From a virus: a stretch of 64,000 nt of DNA. A program made the translations under genes and the position numbers. The stretch lies in IMG/VR virus record IMGVR_UViG_3300049489_000444, positions 23,108 through 87,107 of that record; one strand, given 5' to 3'. Of this stretch, positions 42,049 through 52,900 are shown piece after piece (positions within the stretch are counted from its first letter, which is position 1; each line of letters opens with the position of its first letter). The notes under the pieces are model-generated. The model made no database searches and had not been told where the DNA came from. It saw only the letters and a list, made by a program, of their open reading frames with translations.

Positions 42049-45000
42049 TCAAGATAATGGACCAGATGTGAGACGGTATGCTTCAATACTTGATGATACG
42101 AGAAACGTACCGGATCCATAACCTGCTTTTTGAACGAATGTGCTTCCGCCAGTCCCGTCTGTCTTGACACGCAAAGCAAGATACTCAGAGACAAGCAAAT
42201 AGTTAGAAGACGTTGATCCGCTCGATTTGACTTTTATTAAGGCACTCCCGTTCAGCGTCTGGACATCGCTTCCTGACGGAAAATGAATAACAGAAGATGA
42301 CCCGTAGATAGTTTCATCTCTTGTGACGTTAAATAGAGAAGCAAAACATTTTGTGACTCCGTCGCGGTGAATTACTAGTGAATAATTGACGAAGTACCAC
42401 CCAGGTTTTGTAAATTGAAAATGCCGGTATCTCGACGTTGGTGCCGGATCCGTACTGGTTATAGAGCCAGTAGCGTCATCAAAAACTATTGCATCAAATG
42501 CACAGTCTTGGGCGGTTGATACGCCAGAATTTAACGTCAGGTCGGAAGTTGTCACCCACTTAACACGCCCACCGCTCTGCCAGTACAAATCTCCGTCTCC
42601 GGTAGTACTTTCGACCGTACTCTCGATTTTGACGCCGTTGGCGTGAAGACCCGGTTGCGACGAGTCGCTGGATAACGCAATGACGCCAGGAACCTTCGTT
42701 CCGGCCCCATTCCCAGAAAGGAAACGCCCACCAACGCCGTTGGTGTTGGTCGCGACAGCATTACCGCCGGTAGCCGATACGCCAGCGCCGGCCGTGAGCG
42801 AGCCGCCGCCTGTTACAGCACCGCCTGTGGTGGCAACACCAGCCCTTGCGCTAGATGTCGCAGTCGCGCCTCCCGTAAAATACCCACCATATCCGGGATA
42901 TGCTGATCCTGAGGCGGTTCCTCCTGTGGCTACGATACCGCTCCCTGCGTTATTGCTCGCAGAGTTTCCTCCTTGGAATTCTCCTCCAGACCCTCCAAAT
43001 GCACCACCTACTGCCGCTCCGCCTATGCCGTATACGCCGCTTCCGCTGATCTTGGTGCTGGTGCTTGCTCCGCCGCCCAGGAAGTATCCACCGATATGCG
43101 CGTGGTCTGATGCATTGTCAGACCCTACGCCCATTACGCCCTGTGATCCGTATACCGGTACAAAAGAGACATTTGAACCTAAACCAAGCACCCCAGGAGA
43201 GGTAGACCCGCCTGTCCCGTATACACCAATTCCGCTTCCTGTTCCTGCGAAGCCTACGACGGCATGACCAGTACCGGTTGCGCTTGCGTATATAGCATGC
43301 CCAGTTCCGGTCGAGGCTCCGAATACTCCGATACCGGCCCCACTGTTTCCGCCGACAGCAATAAGACCTGCACCGTGGGTAGATGCCGTGATCGTGTGCG
43401 TAGCACCATTCCCAAGTGCAACAACGCCAATACCGACCAGACCTGTTCCGTCCTTAAACCCACCCTCGAACACGCCTCCAACACCACCAGAACCATTGGA
43501 GCCAGAAAGCCCTCCACCTCCTGCGGAGTGAATCCCAGCTACCGCATAAGCCCCAGCGCTTCCACCTACCAACCCGAATGGTCCGCCCTGAGCCTGTATT
43601 CCTTTTCCGTCAACAAGAGACTCGGCGTAGACACCAGTTCCGTTACCGGCCCCAGAGAATTCTCCACCTCTTCCGTTGGTCGCACCACCAACACCATTAA
43701 CCCCAGTTCCGTTGTTCGTTCCACCCTCGGCGCGGACGCCCTTCCCTGTCCCTTTCCCACGCAGGTCTGCGCCCCAGCCGTTCGTGCCTCCGCCGTCAGC
43801 GTAGATGCCTGTCCCGTTGGTTGCGCCACCGCGAGCATAGACGCCGACGTCTGCGCCGCCGCCGATGAATGCACCACCACGGGTACTACCAGCAATCGGA
43901 GACACTCCGGCCGCCACACCCACCACGGCATCATTCGATCCCTGCGCCTGTCCTATTACGGCTGGATTGTCGGTACCTGCGGACGATCCCTTGGCGTAGA
44001 CGCCAGGACCATCCGAGGTTCCACCTTGCGCGTACAACCCAGCACCATACCACGCGGATGCGGTCCAGAACTGATTTGATTGCGTGGTTCCGGGGCCAAG
44101 GAAGACACCGCCAGGACCGCCCGTGAAACCTTCGCCCCAAACCCCAGCCCCGCCGTCACCACCAGAACCGCCCCCACCAAAGACACCTGTTCCGCCAACG
44201 CCGCTACCAGCCGGAGACCCGCCCTGACCATGAACACCCGTACCGCCATTTCCGGTACTGGACGGTGCGCCACCCAAACCGAAAACGCCAGAACCGCCAA
44301 TCCCGCCGCCTGTGGTAAAACCGCCCGAACCAGAAACACCGACACCACCAGCCCCAGTACCGGTGTTGGTTCCACCCGTCGCCACAGCACCATAGCCGCC
44401 TGTCGCGCCTAGCGACGCCGACGACGTGGCCCCACCGAAAGCCTGGACGCCTAAACCACCGTCGTTGACTGCGGTCCCGCTGCCGGTCGCGACAATCGCG
44501 GTCCCGCCGCCGGTTGTGCCGGTCCCACCAAAAGCCTCAATACCTTTGCCGCCGACCCCACCAGAACTGGCCGCACCGGTCGCGTGAACGCCAGTACCGC
44601 CGGCCACACCAGTGCCGCCGACGAAAACGCCGCCCTTATCGCCGCCAGAACTGGTTGCTTCAATCGCGTTACCGCCAGTGGTCGTGGTGACCGACAGACC
44701 GACCCCACCCGTACGGTTGATGGTCAATTGGCCAGACATTGTGTCGCCGGCCTTCTTGACCTTCTCGACGTCAATCTCAGACAGGGCGTCCTGTACGTTC
44801 CTCGCAGTAACAAACGACCCACCAGGGGGTGCGTATTGGATTGATTTCGCGACGTGAGCCGGGTAGTGACCAGCGTCACGGGTCCCCAGCGGTGGCGACA
44901 CAATCGGAGTGCCACCATCCTCGGCATTGAGGTGCGTGATGGTGACGATCTTACCTGCGCCGGTTATGCCCGTGTAGGGGGTAGTTAGATCGAAAGACGT

Positions 45001-45843
45001 GTTGGTGATGCTTCCAGCAACCACATAGATTGAACTTTCGGAGTCAAAACGTACTTTGTCGCCGATGAACAGATTGGTCAGGAAGCTTGTCCCGCTGCCT
45101 GACGTGACAGCAACCAGACCGTTGGTCGCCGTGACGGTACCGGCCAGCACCACCGTTGGACCGTTAACGCCCTTGTGCCACTGCAGGTCTGTGTTGACGT
45201 ACTGGTCCGTCACGGTCTCCCAAGACGTACCGCTCCACCGCCAGAATTGGCGGTCATCAATCACCAAGTAGACGTCACCAGTTTTGACGCGCTTAACGGC
45301 GGTCGGGCTATCCGTCGGCAGCATCGAGTTAGACTGAACGACGCCACGAATGAAATATCGGTCAAACTTGTCGACGATGTCGTTCTCTCGCAGGTCGACA
45401 TCGCTGTCGCTGACTACTGAGCTTACGCCGGCCGTGACCTTGGCCAGGATGATCCGCTTGGCCTTTTCAGTTGACGAGAGCGCAGACCAATCAGCCGTCG
45501 ACAGCACCTCAAAAACCGTATCAGGTGCGCCAGCGGGTTGGTACACGGTCCGTACCACGACATATTGGGTGATGCTGGCCGTGAGACCCAAGCGGGTGTA
45601 GGGCGGGGCGTCGTGAACCACGACCATCCCGTCAGCCCCGACTGCCATGAACCCGAGCACGTCAACCGCCAGCATGCCGGGAACGCGGACCACAACGGGC
45701 GTTATGACCTGACCGGCCCCGCTTGGGTGTGCCGCTCCAGGGTCCAGAACACCACGGAGCACCAAACCGCTGAAGCGATCATTAAGATCCTTAGTTGAGT
45801 CTGGGTTTTGGAAACGAAACAGTCCGCGTAGCTGGCCCATCAT
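42049..45843 (-). CDS. Giant glycine-rich tail fibre with C1q-like tip
   Basis: 1264 residues. The N-terminus begins MMGQLRGLFRFQNPDSTKDL; a GTGT-type module lies at about 215-290 (SGSGTSFLTNLFIGDKVRF), and a helix (NVQDALSEIDVEKVKKAGDT) leads into roughly 640 residues of Gly-rich repeats (GVFGGGG, GVHATGA, GVYARGG patterns) like a beta-helix or glycine-lattice shaft. The last 150 residues resemble a C1q/TNF-like jelly-roll (FTKPGWYFVNYSLVIHRDG), a typical receptor-binding tip. The coding sequence for the tip is visibly AT-richer than the shaft, a sign of exchange. It is flanked by two tail-collar paralogues. Confidence 0.8.
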   Translation of the reverse strand: MMGQLRGLFRFQNPDSTKDLNDRFSGLVLRGVLDPGAAHPSGAGQVITPVVVRVPGMLAVDVLGFMAVGADGMVVVHDAPPYTRLGLTASITQYVVVRTVYQPAGAPDTVFEVLSTADWSALSSTEKAKRIILAKVTAGVSSVVSDSDVDLRENDIVDKFDRYFIRGVVQSNSMLPTDSPTAVKRVKTGDVYLVIDDRQFWRWSGTSWETVTDQYVNTDLQWHKGVNGPTVVLAGTVTATNGLVAVTSGSGTSFLTNLFIGDKVRFDSESSIYVVAGSITNTSFDLTTPYTGITGAGKIVTITHLNAEDGGTPIVSPPLGTRDAGHYPAHVAKSIQYAPPGGSFVTARNVQDALSEIDVEKVKKAGDTMSGQLTINRTGGVGLSVTTTTGGNAIEATSSGGDKGGVFVGGTGVAGGTGVHATGAASSGGVGGKGIEAFGGTGTTGGGTAIVATGSGTAVNDGGLGVQAFGGATSSASLGATGGYGAVATGGTNTGTGAGGVGVSGSGGFTTGGGIGGSGVFGLGGAPSSTGNGGTGVHGQGGSPAGSGVGGTGVFGGGGSGGDGGAGVWGEGFTGGPGGVFLGPGTTQSNQFWTASAWYGAGLYAQGGTSDGPGVYAKGSSAGTDNPAVIGQAQGSNDAVVGVAAGVSPIAGSTRGGAFIGGGADVGVYARGGATNGTGIYADGGGTNGWGADLRGKGTGKGVRAEGGTNNGTGVNGVGGATNGRGGEFSGAGNGTGVYAESLVDGKGIQAQGGPFGLVGGSAGAYAVAGIHSAGGGGLSGSNGSGGVGGVFEGGFKDGTGLVGIGVVALGNGATHTITASTHGAGLIAVGGNSGAGIGVFGASTGTGHAIYASATGTGHAVVGFAGTGSGIGVYGTGGSTSPGVLGLGSNVSFVPVYGSQGVMGVGSDNASDHAHIGGYFLGGGASTSTKISGSGVYGIGGAAVGGAFGGSGGEFQGGNSASNNAGSGIVATGGTASGSAYPGYGGYFTGGATATSSARAGVATTGGAVTGGGSLTAGAGVSATGGNAVATNTNGVGGRFLSGNGAGTKVPGVIALSSDSSQPGLHANGVKIESTVESTTGDGDLYWQSGGRVKWVTTSDLTLNSGVSTAQDCAFDAIVFDDATGSITSTDPAPTSRYRHFQFTKPGWYFVNYSLVIHRDGVTKCFASLFNVTRDETIYGSSSVIHFPSGSDVQTLNGSALIKVKSSGSTSSNYLLVSEYLALRVKTDGTGGSTFVQKAGYGSGTFLVSSSIEAYRLTSGPLS

Positions 45844-45877
45844 GCACCTCTAGTGTGTACGGATATCTTGTGTCTCA

Positions 45878-46315
45878 TCACAACTGGATGAGACAATTGT
45901 ACGTGAAAGTGTCACTTCCGGTTTTCACTTTTAATGGGTAATTACCAATCGCGAACAAGAAGTCTTCACCGATATCGGGATCGTCCAGCACGGGACTGTA
46001 TACGATTGTCGCGATCAGACACAGGCTCGACAGAGGGGCGTTCGCCTCACCAGTGGTGAGCACGCAGGTGAACTGCGGGCAGAACGCACTTACGAGGGTG
46101 GCGGCATTGATCGCAATAGGACCATACGAGTACGTATTGAGCGGGCAAGTGATGGCGGCAGGGTTCGGGGCCAACGCTACCGTTGGATCGCCGACACTGT
46201 GGCCGCCGTCCGAGACAGTGAACTTGCTGATGGCAAATGCCTTCCCTGTCTTCAGTTGTTCAGCAATCCTCTGTCTGCCTTGGTCTGTGACCGTCGCAAT
46301 TATATTGAAAGCCAT
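45878..46315 (-). CDS. Tail-collar fibre protein, short form
   Basis: 145 residues, the paralogue of the 263-residue collar protein without its insert: shared starts (VTDQGRQRIAEQL, KFTVSDGGHSVGDP) and ends (LFAIGNYPLKVKTGSDT). The family caps or attaches distal fibres. Encoded just upstream of the giant fibre; GGAG lies before the ATG. Confidence 0.7.
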   Translation of the reverse strand: MAFNIIATVTDQGRQRIAEQLKTGKAFAISKFTVSDGGHSVGDPTVALAPNPAAITCPLNTYSYGPIAINAATLVSAFCPQFTCVLTTGEANAPLSSLCLIATIVYSPVLDDPDIGEDFLFAIGNYPLKVKTGSDTFTYNCLIQL

Positions 46316-46318
46316 GTG

Positions 46319-46936
46319 CTACTCCGCTCGCTTCCACACGTAACCGTGATGCGTGACATGGCGTCCGGCGAGGCAATTACTCACGCTTGATCTGATGAAA
46401 CCATCCTCAGCGACGCTTTTGATACTGTCGTATTTCTTCTCGGCTCCAGATATTGGATCGACTCTGATGATCGGTTTGACCCATCTAGCGAGTTTCTTTT
46501 TGATTGTTTCTGTGCTTTGCTTCACACCTCTATTGGCGAGTCCGATCTTCAATCGCGTTTCGGCACTCACGGTATGGCCCTTGAGAGAAGCGCTGCGTTT
46601 GGCTCGTGTTTCTGGTGAGTCGGTAGCTCCGAGACGGGTGAGTGCATGCCGGGATGCATTATACAACGGCCCGAGACGGCTGAAGAAATCGATGAACGTC
46701 TGCTCCACAGCAACAAGATATTGCTTGTTAACTACTGGCTCAACAACAGCAAAAGTGAATGTCAGTTCTCCGTGCTTGTTCCAAGCGTGTTGAAGATGAG
46801 CACAATGGTGAATGCCTCTGCGCAAAGCGCTACGGTGTATATCCCATCGTTTGATCGTGTCTACAGCACTGCCGATGTACCGCTTCCCGGACGGTGTATG
46901 GACAATCTCGTAGATTGACATCAGTTTCACTCTGGC
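46319..46936 (-). CDS. GIY-YIG homing endonuclease
   Basis: About 205 residues. SIYEIVHTPSGKRYIGSAVD is the GIY-YIG start; HAWNKHGELTFTFAVVE and VAVEQTFIDFFS continue the nuclease domain. Two NUMOD3-type repeats follow (SPETRAKRSASLKG, SAETRLKIGLANRG), then a C-terminal DNA-binding module (DSIKSVAEDGFIRSSVSNCL, GYVWKRAE). It is free-standing, inserted between the M15 peptidase and tail-collar genes, and slightly AT-richer than both. ATG 46936 follows GAGGGCGCT; an earlier ATG at 47020 would overlap the peptidase gene. Such genes spread by cutting allelic sites; the target site cannot be seen here. Confidence 0.9.
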   Translation of the reverse strand, partial: ARVKLMSIYEIVHTPSGKRYIGSAVDTIKRWDIHRSALRRGIHHCAHLQHAWNKHGELTFTFAVVEPVVNKQYLVAVEQTFIDFFSRLGPLYNASRHALTRLGATDSPETRAKRSASLKGHTVSAETRLKIGLANRGVKQSTETIKKKLARWVKPIIRVDPISGAEKKYDSIKSVAEDGFIRSSVSNCLAGRHVTHHGYVWKRAE

Positions 46937-47012
46937 CATAGCGCCCTCAAATAACCCAACAACCTTCGACCGACCAACCTCTTTTGGTTCATGTGCGAAA
47001 TCATCACTCGAA

Positions 47013-47480
47013 TCAGTCATTCCAAACGCGGTACACGGTCTTGCCGGATGCGTCCCTCGTGGCCGTCAGGACTTCTTTGCGGTTTTTCGTCCGGCTGAAA
47101 CTCACATGAACCCACCCACTATCGGGAACCTCTGGGTTATGGAATTCCAATATGAGTTGATCAAACTGCAGGTTGTCCTTGATCCAAACTAGTAGTTTTG
47201 AATTATGGACATTGCGCACTTCAATGTCGGCAGCTTCTCCTGTCTTGTGCTGTGAGTTCTTGGCTCCGCCGATCTTCTTGTTGAGTGCATCCCCACGGAA
47301 CCCGCTAACGATCTCTATCGAGCCGAACTCGGTACATATCGGCTCTAGCACGTTCCCACATAGTGCTTTGAGGTTCTCGATCTCTAGAGGCCCAGGGGTG
47401 TTGTCGATGCCTGCCCTGGTGGCCGTACTGCTTTTGATGAGATCGACAAGTCTGAACCGCGGGCTAAGTTGGACGACCAT
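47013..47480 (-). CDS. Zinc peptidase, M15 family (endolysin or baseplate hydrolase)
   Basis: 155 residues. SGFRGDALNKKIGGAKNSQH followed by KTGEAADI gives the M15 SxHxxGxAxD zinc site (His and Asp); WVHVSF supplies the second His. These enzymes cut peptide crosslinks in peptidoglycan. No signal peptide. The gene follows a large virion protein and precedes collar and fibre genes, so it could be either a cell-wall-penetrating baseplate component or the endolysin. GGAG precedes the ATG, which abuts the previous stop. Confidence 0.9.
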   Translation of the reverse strand: MVVQLSPRFRLVDLIKSSTATRAGIDNTPGPLEIENLKALCGNVLEPICTEFGSIEIVSGFRGDALNKKIGGAKNSQHKTGEAADIEVRNVHNSKLLVWIKDNLQFDQLILEFHNPEVPDSGWVHVSFSRTKNRKEVLTATRDASGKTVYRVWND

Positions 47481-49946
47481 TCAGCGCTCCGTAGCGGCCA
47501 GTCGGTGCTTCCAGGCCCGTTCGGCCTCTGCCGTCCACCGAATACCGAACTCTTTGTGGTAGTCCAGATTGGCCTCGTAGTAGAAGCGATCAATACCGGA
47601 CAACGATACCTTCGAGGCCGTTACTGGCTGCACCGTCCAGCCGTGTTCCAGGGCGGCCTGACAGAATAGGGACATGTGGCGCTCGTCCTCTGTGGTCGCA
47701 AAGGCTGTGCCGTCCTTGCCGACGTGGAACTTGCACGGGACGTTCGTGAACTCCATGGCCGCCAGCGAAAGCTTCTGCACCAGATGTTTCGTGAATGCCT
47801 CACGCCATTCAGGACGCGCGACGCCTGCGCCCATCGGGTTCAACATCTTGGCCAAGCTGGTCACCCAGCGCTTTCCTGCATGCCCGCCCCAAGCATCCCA
47901 CAGCAACTCAGACGATGCCGTCGCTGTATGACGAGTCAGAAACAGGTGCATACGCTCAGCGGCTTCCAGTGAGATTGGCTTACCGGCCGCGAGAAGCTTG
48001 GCGTGCTGCAGGGTAATGCTCGGCAACAGATTGCCTTCTTTGGCGGAACGGTCCAGAGCACGTGCCGCGACTTTCTGCACGTCCTTAGGAGGGGTCATAT
48101 CGATGTCACGTGATGCCTTGACGTTTGAGCGCTTTGAGGCCTCCGTCATCAGCATGGCGGTGTCGAACCAATTCTTCGGAAGCTCATAACCTTCGAACTT
48201 CTTCATCGACTTCATCGCGCGCAGCTTGGTCGCATCACGTAGGCTCGCCGCCATGAACGACATGGCGAGCTTGGCTGCAGCTTCTACGTTATTGCCAAGG
48301 ATGTCCATGCAATAACTCAGCATGGTCGGGCTATTAGACCAACTCGAGTCCGAGTAGTATTTTTGCCGTGGACCGTATCCTATGTCGCCATGCTCATATT
48401 CAAACTGTGTGAGGTATTCGTCGATCTCCTCAAGGTATTTCCTGCTTGGGACGCAAACCAATCCGAGGCCTTCGTCTTGTTCGATTTCGCACTTCTCGAA
48501 CAGTCCGCTTTTTTCCGCAGCGAGCTTCAGCTTCTGAGTAGTTGAGACCTCTTCCTCTTTGTGTTGTGGCACGAAAAGTACCACGTTATCGCTCAGTAAC
48601 AGAAGCTCGATATAGACGCCGTCTTTGTTTCCTGCATCAGGGCTAAAACCGTTCTTGGTAATAAACTTTTCGACAGCTTCCTTGTATTCTTTTTCTATTT
48701 CATCAAATTGAACGGAATTGTCGTCACCTCTGTTGTATTTCCATGAATATGACACACTTGTAGTGCCATCAGGCTTTTTTTGCTGTTCGTGGTTAGGCTG
48801 CTCGGCAGATTCCTGGCTGTCGTTTGCATCCTCACTGCTGAGCTTGTCCTTAAGGGTCTTATCCCACTTTCGCCGCGCACGCTCAAAGAAGACGGACTTC
48901 TGTTCGCTGTCCATCTCGTCAACGCTGTTCACGTCAAACGAATCCAACAACTTAGTGAAGAATGTGTTCCAGATGTGCTGAATCTTTTTAGCTTCAGGGT
49001 TACCGGCGGTGTGCTCTACGGCAATACGGGTAATGTCATTCGGGACCTGACGGATCTCGCCATCCCGCAGCACGATATAGACATCGTCTGCGGAATCTAG
49101 GACGAACACACGGTCACGTCCGTTCTCCAACGCCATATCTCCAGACTTCAAACGCTGTGCGGGTTCCTCTGCGGGTTCCTCTGCGGGTTCCTCTGCGGGT
49201 TCCTCTGCGGGTTCCTCGGCAGGCTCCTCGGCGGGCTCCTCGGCGGGTTCCTCGGGTTGGCCGGCAGGCTGCTCTGGCGGAGGTGCCGCGACCTTATCGT
49301 TTTCGGCCGCCCGTACAATCTCCTGAGCCAAAGTCAGTGCGTCAACGTCAATAGACGAACCGTCTTTCCTGACCAATGTGATTGTGCCCTGGTCAGAGTC
49401 AATAGAGGCAACCTGAAGGGTTTCACCGCCGATCCGGTGAGTCCTGTAGAGATCGAATGAGGCCGCGATCCGACGACTACGAGCAGTGCGGTCCACGGCG
49501 GCCTGCGCCATTCGGTCCCCGATTCGGTTAAGCTGGTTCAGGGTTCGCGCGTCGATCTTGCCCGACAGGGTATGCATGACCGTGTCGATCTTCTTGGTCA
49601 TCTCACCAAGGGTCAGCTTGGGTAGCCCAAGCTCGTCCTCGGCCGATCCCACATCAGACTCAGTGCCGTGGTCTGAGGAATCATCCATCAGAACCGCATA
49701 CGGATTCTTTCCCTTCACGGACTTCTGGGTTGAACCGTCCGGGAAGACCAAACAGTAATGAACGCGGGCGCTCGGCACCTGAGGCCATTCGCCTTTCCTT
49801 TCGGAATCCCATTCCCAAACCGAAACAGCACGCTGCAGCTTCCGGGCTGCCTCAAGGGCCTTTTCGATGGCCTGCTCGGCCGTCGGCCAAGCGTTTTTGT
49901 CTGCCCTACGGCCCTCACCAGCGTCAACGGCGTACGAGATCGTCAT
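47481..49946 (-). CDS. Large unknown virion protein with Pro-Ala-Glu-Glu repeats
   Basis: 821 residues. It begins MTISYAVDAGEGRRADKNAW; about residues 230-265 are a run of EEPA units. The central acidic segment (about 340-540) is AT-richer and Glu/Lys/Ser-rich. A helical C-terminal half follows (LRAMKSMKKFEGYELPKNWF, RTASS-like and ERMHLFLTRHTATASSELLW). The N-terminal text (YCLVFPDGSTQKSVKGKNPY) suggests a small beta domain. No enzymatic motif seen. GAGGTAACC precedes the ATG. Its place between a giant fibre-like protein and the peptidase suggests a tail-associated role. Confidence 0.5.
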   Translation of the reverse strand: MTISYAVDAGEGRRADKNAWPTAEQAIEKALEAARKLQRAVSVWEWDSERKGEWPQVPSARVHYCLVFPDGSTQKSVKGKNPYAVLMDDSSDHGTESDVGSAEDELGLPKLTLGEMTKKIDTVMHTLSGKIDARTLNQLNRIGDRMAQAAVDRTARSRRIAASFDLYRTHRIGGETLQVASIDSDQGTITLVRKDGSSIDVDALTLAQEIVRAAENDKVAAPPPEQPAGQPEEPAEEPAEEPAEEPAEEPAEEPAEEPAEEPAQRLKSGDMALENGRDRVFVLDSADDVYIVLRDGEIRQVPNDITRIAVEHTAGNPEAKKIQHIWNTFFTKLLDSFDVNSVDEMDSEQKSVFFERARRKWDKTLKDKLSSEDANDSQESAEQPNHEQQKKPDGTTSVSYSWKYNRGDDNSVQFDEIEKEYKEAVEKFITKNGFSPDAGNKDGVYIELLLLSDNVVLFVPQHKEEEVSTTQKLKLAAEKSGLFEKCEIEQDEGLGLVCVPSRKYLEEIDEYLTQFEYEHGDIGYGPRQKYYSDSSWSNSPTMLSYCMDILGNNVEAAAKLAMSFMAASLRDATKLRAMKSMKKFEGYELPKNWFDTAMLMTEASKRSNVKASRDIDMTPPKDVQKVAARALDRSAKEGNLLPSITLQHAKLLAAGKPISLEAAERMHLFLTRHTATASSELLWDAWGGHAGKRWVTSLAKMLNPMGAGVARPEWREAFTKHLVQKLSLAAMEFTNVPCKFHVGKDGTAFATTEDERHMSLFCQAALEHGWTVQPVTASKVSLSGIDRFYYEANLDYHKEFGIRWTAEAERAWKHRLAATER
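49159..49254 (-). repeat. Eight tandem 12-bp repeats encoding EEPA
   Basis: About eight copies of GCGGGTTCCTCT (plus-strand reading), the last four with small changes, encode a (Pro-Ala-Glu-Glu)n linker in the 821-residue protein. Near-exact copies suggest recent slippage and a length-variable hinge. Confidence 0.9.
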
Positions 49947-49987
49947 GGTTACCTCTGTGCTCCCAGATAATCATAATCAAATCATAG

Positions 49988-52900
49988 TTATGAAACGGAA
50001 CCTACCGCCGTGATGCTCGCGGTACCGGAATGGGTGGCGGAGGCGTTGTGGATCTCAGTGAGATCAGAACCCGTGATTTCCGCCACACCCTGCATGGTGG
50101 CCTGACCAACATAGCTCACCACAGGCTGACCGCTAACCCAACCATAGGCCGAGACGACTGAGGTTCCGAGCCAATTACTCGGACCAGTCACCGGGACGCC
50201 AACGGAATGCGCCGCTGCGACCGACCCACCATATCCGCGGATGCAGCCAAGGAATTGTGTGGCGTTCCGGCTCGCATACCAGATGTACTCGCCTTCCACG
50301 TAGATTGAACCGCTGTCCGCAAAACCATTAGTGGATGTCACGGTGATGGTCAGTGCGCCAGCATCAACATTGAACAGTGCGATCAACGTCTGGCCGTTTG
50401 GTTGCTCGAACGGAGTACCTCCGGTGGATGTCCCATACAGGAACGAGGTGCCCTCCATGGTCGTACCGGACGGAGGTACAAGGGTGGTGGCGTTCCTGAC
50501 GAGATTACCAGTCGCCTGTATGGTTGCTGTTCCGAGCATACCATTGAATGTGTCGTGGAGTGAGTTGAACGGAGGAGGGCCGGCAAATGTAGCTGGCGGA
50601 TACACCGTGTAGTTGGTTTGGTTCGCCGGGGTTACGACCGGCCCGAAGGATGCGTCTATGACGGCATCTGCCGTGATGGTCGCGACACCTTGCGCGAACA
50701 TGAGACCATTGAGATTCGGCGTCGCAATGCTGGTGATAACGATCTCAGTGACCGGGGCGCCATAAGTCAGGATGGTTGGAGTCCCGCTGATGTGAGACGC
50801 CGCGATTGTTCCGTTAACGGCCCGTACAACGCCAGTGAAAGAGCTTGGAGTCGAGCCGGAATAGCTGATCTGTTCGGCATTGAGGTGCAGGGTGCCGACG
50901 ACCGGGAACAAAGGAACGATAACGGCCGCCCCAATGAGGTGCGATGCCGCTGTTGTCCCGTCATGACCGCGTACACATCCAAGAAATTGCGTGGCATTCG
51001 TACCGGTATAGAGGATGCGCTCGCTATCGATATGGATCGTCCCGGTTGCCGCAAAACCTGCCGTGGAAATCACATTGATTGTTGTGTCGCCAGATGCGAC
51101 AGCACTCGTGGCCACTGACGTAGAGACGCCGGTACCCGTGCTTACCACTGGTAATGTCGTGACCAGTGCCGTGACTGGACCTGATAGGTCTGTGAAGATC
51201 CCGCCAGCATGTGAGGCTGCGGTCGATCCGTTCGTTCCGCGGACAACACCAGTAAGGGTTGTCGGGGTCGACCCGCTGTAGGTGATGATTTCGGAATCAA
51301 TAATGGCCGTACCACTAACTGACAATGTCCTGTACACCTCTGTGTTGATGAGGTGCCCAACATCGGACGTCCCGTTATGACCACGCGAGGCCCCAGTGAA
51401 GCTTGTCGCGGTCTTACCCGAATAGGCAATCTGTTCTGAATCAATCATCAGAATGCCACTCGTCGGGAACGCCGCGGTCGACACGACCGGGATCGTCGTG
51501 ACACCAGCAAGGAGTGCGCTGGTTAGCGTGGTCGGAATACCTGTCGTGAGGGTGTTGACCGGTATCGTCGTTACTGAGTTGTTGATGCCGCCAACCTGAT
51601 GGACATGTGTCTGTGCGCCAACACCTTGGTAGAAAGCATCCATCGTCGGAGCCGAACCGTCCAACGTCACTATCACGTCTGTCGGGACCTGCAGCGACAG
51701 GTCACTACTGGCGAGGGCAACCGCTTTGGTAGCGTAGCCATCAAACACACAGCGCGGTGGCGTTACATCCCACAGTTTCCAGTCTAGGAGGTTCTCTGTG
51801 CGTGCGAATATGTAGTCCGCCATACCGGTCCCGGTCGGGCGACCAACACGCACTTGCGTTGAAGTAACGATCTCGGTAATGATGACCGATATTTCTCCGC
51901 TCAGTGAGTTTGAGATGGTGATATTTCTTCCAACGTCGGCAGCGGTGAAGCTGTAGTTGACCGTGTAGAATACGTCAGCATCTACGGTCGTGCTGCCGTC
52001 GGAGAAGAACTCCGCGATTGGGGTGGCCGGAGCCGGACCCTGTGAGTCCAATAGGCGCACGTCTCTGAGGAGGTCCCATACAAGCGGACTCTCAGTCACA
52101 TCAGACGTCCAATCCAATCTGACCGTCGTCGGCGTCAGGACAGCCAGAATCCTATACGTGTTCTGACGTGAACCAGATTTAATGCGGACCCATTTCCCGA
52201 CGTGCAATGTCGAATCAAAAGCACGATACACGGATGTGCTGATGAGGTGGGAGTCGTCGTCGGTCCCGTTATAGGCACGCGTGCACCCAGTAAATGATGT
52301 CGCTGTGGTTCCCGTGTAGCGAATTTGCTCTGAGTCGATAAGAATGACGCCCGACGGGGCGAATCCGACTGTCGACGTAACTGGTATTGTCATGTCCACG
52401 TTGTTGATGGCAGCCGACAATGATGTACTTGTGGTGTCCGCGAAAACATTACTGCCGACCTGTATTGAGCCGAGGGATTGCGCGCTGATCGTGACGCCGC
52501 TATCCCAGCGGTCAGCCCAGCACAGACCTACCCACCCATCATCTCCGGGATCCAGCATGTCATAGTCGAGAGGTATCCCGCTATCCCAGCCGATGGTAGA
52601 ATCGAAATTCGAGCGGCCTGACCCGAGCGGATTGAATCCGGTAAAGCACGAATCAAACGGATATGTCGCGGCACAGATCGGGATGGTGAAATCACCAAAG
52701 AAGATGATTCGGACCTGTATGTTATCAAGACAGTTTATAGCACTCGATAACGAACTGCATGTCGGATCTGCCAGATCAAACACGTGACGTCTGATGACGC
52801 CGCTTTGGTCCTCGCACAGGATCTCCTCTTCAGAGATCCGCACAGGACGTAGACGCTCCGGTGAGTTAGCGATGTGCCTGATGAACGATCCCCACCGGTT

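Noticed and set aside
43264-44079. Long plus-strand open frame opposite the fibre
   Set aside because: A product of the Gly-codon repeats (GGN read as NCC) on the other strand; not coding.
49947-49987. AT-rich gap with TATGATT repeats, a possible late promoter
   Set aside because: No second conserved example in the window to support a late-promoter motif.
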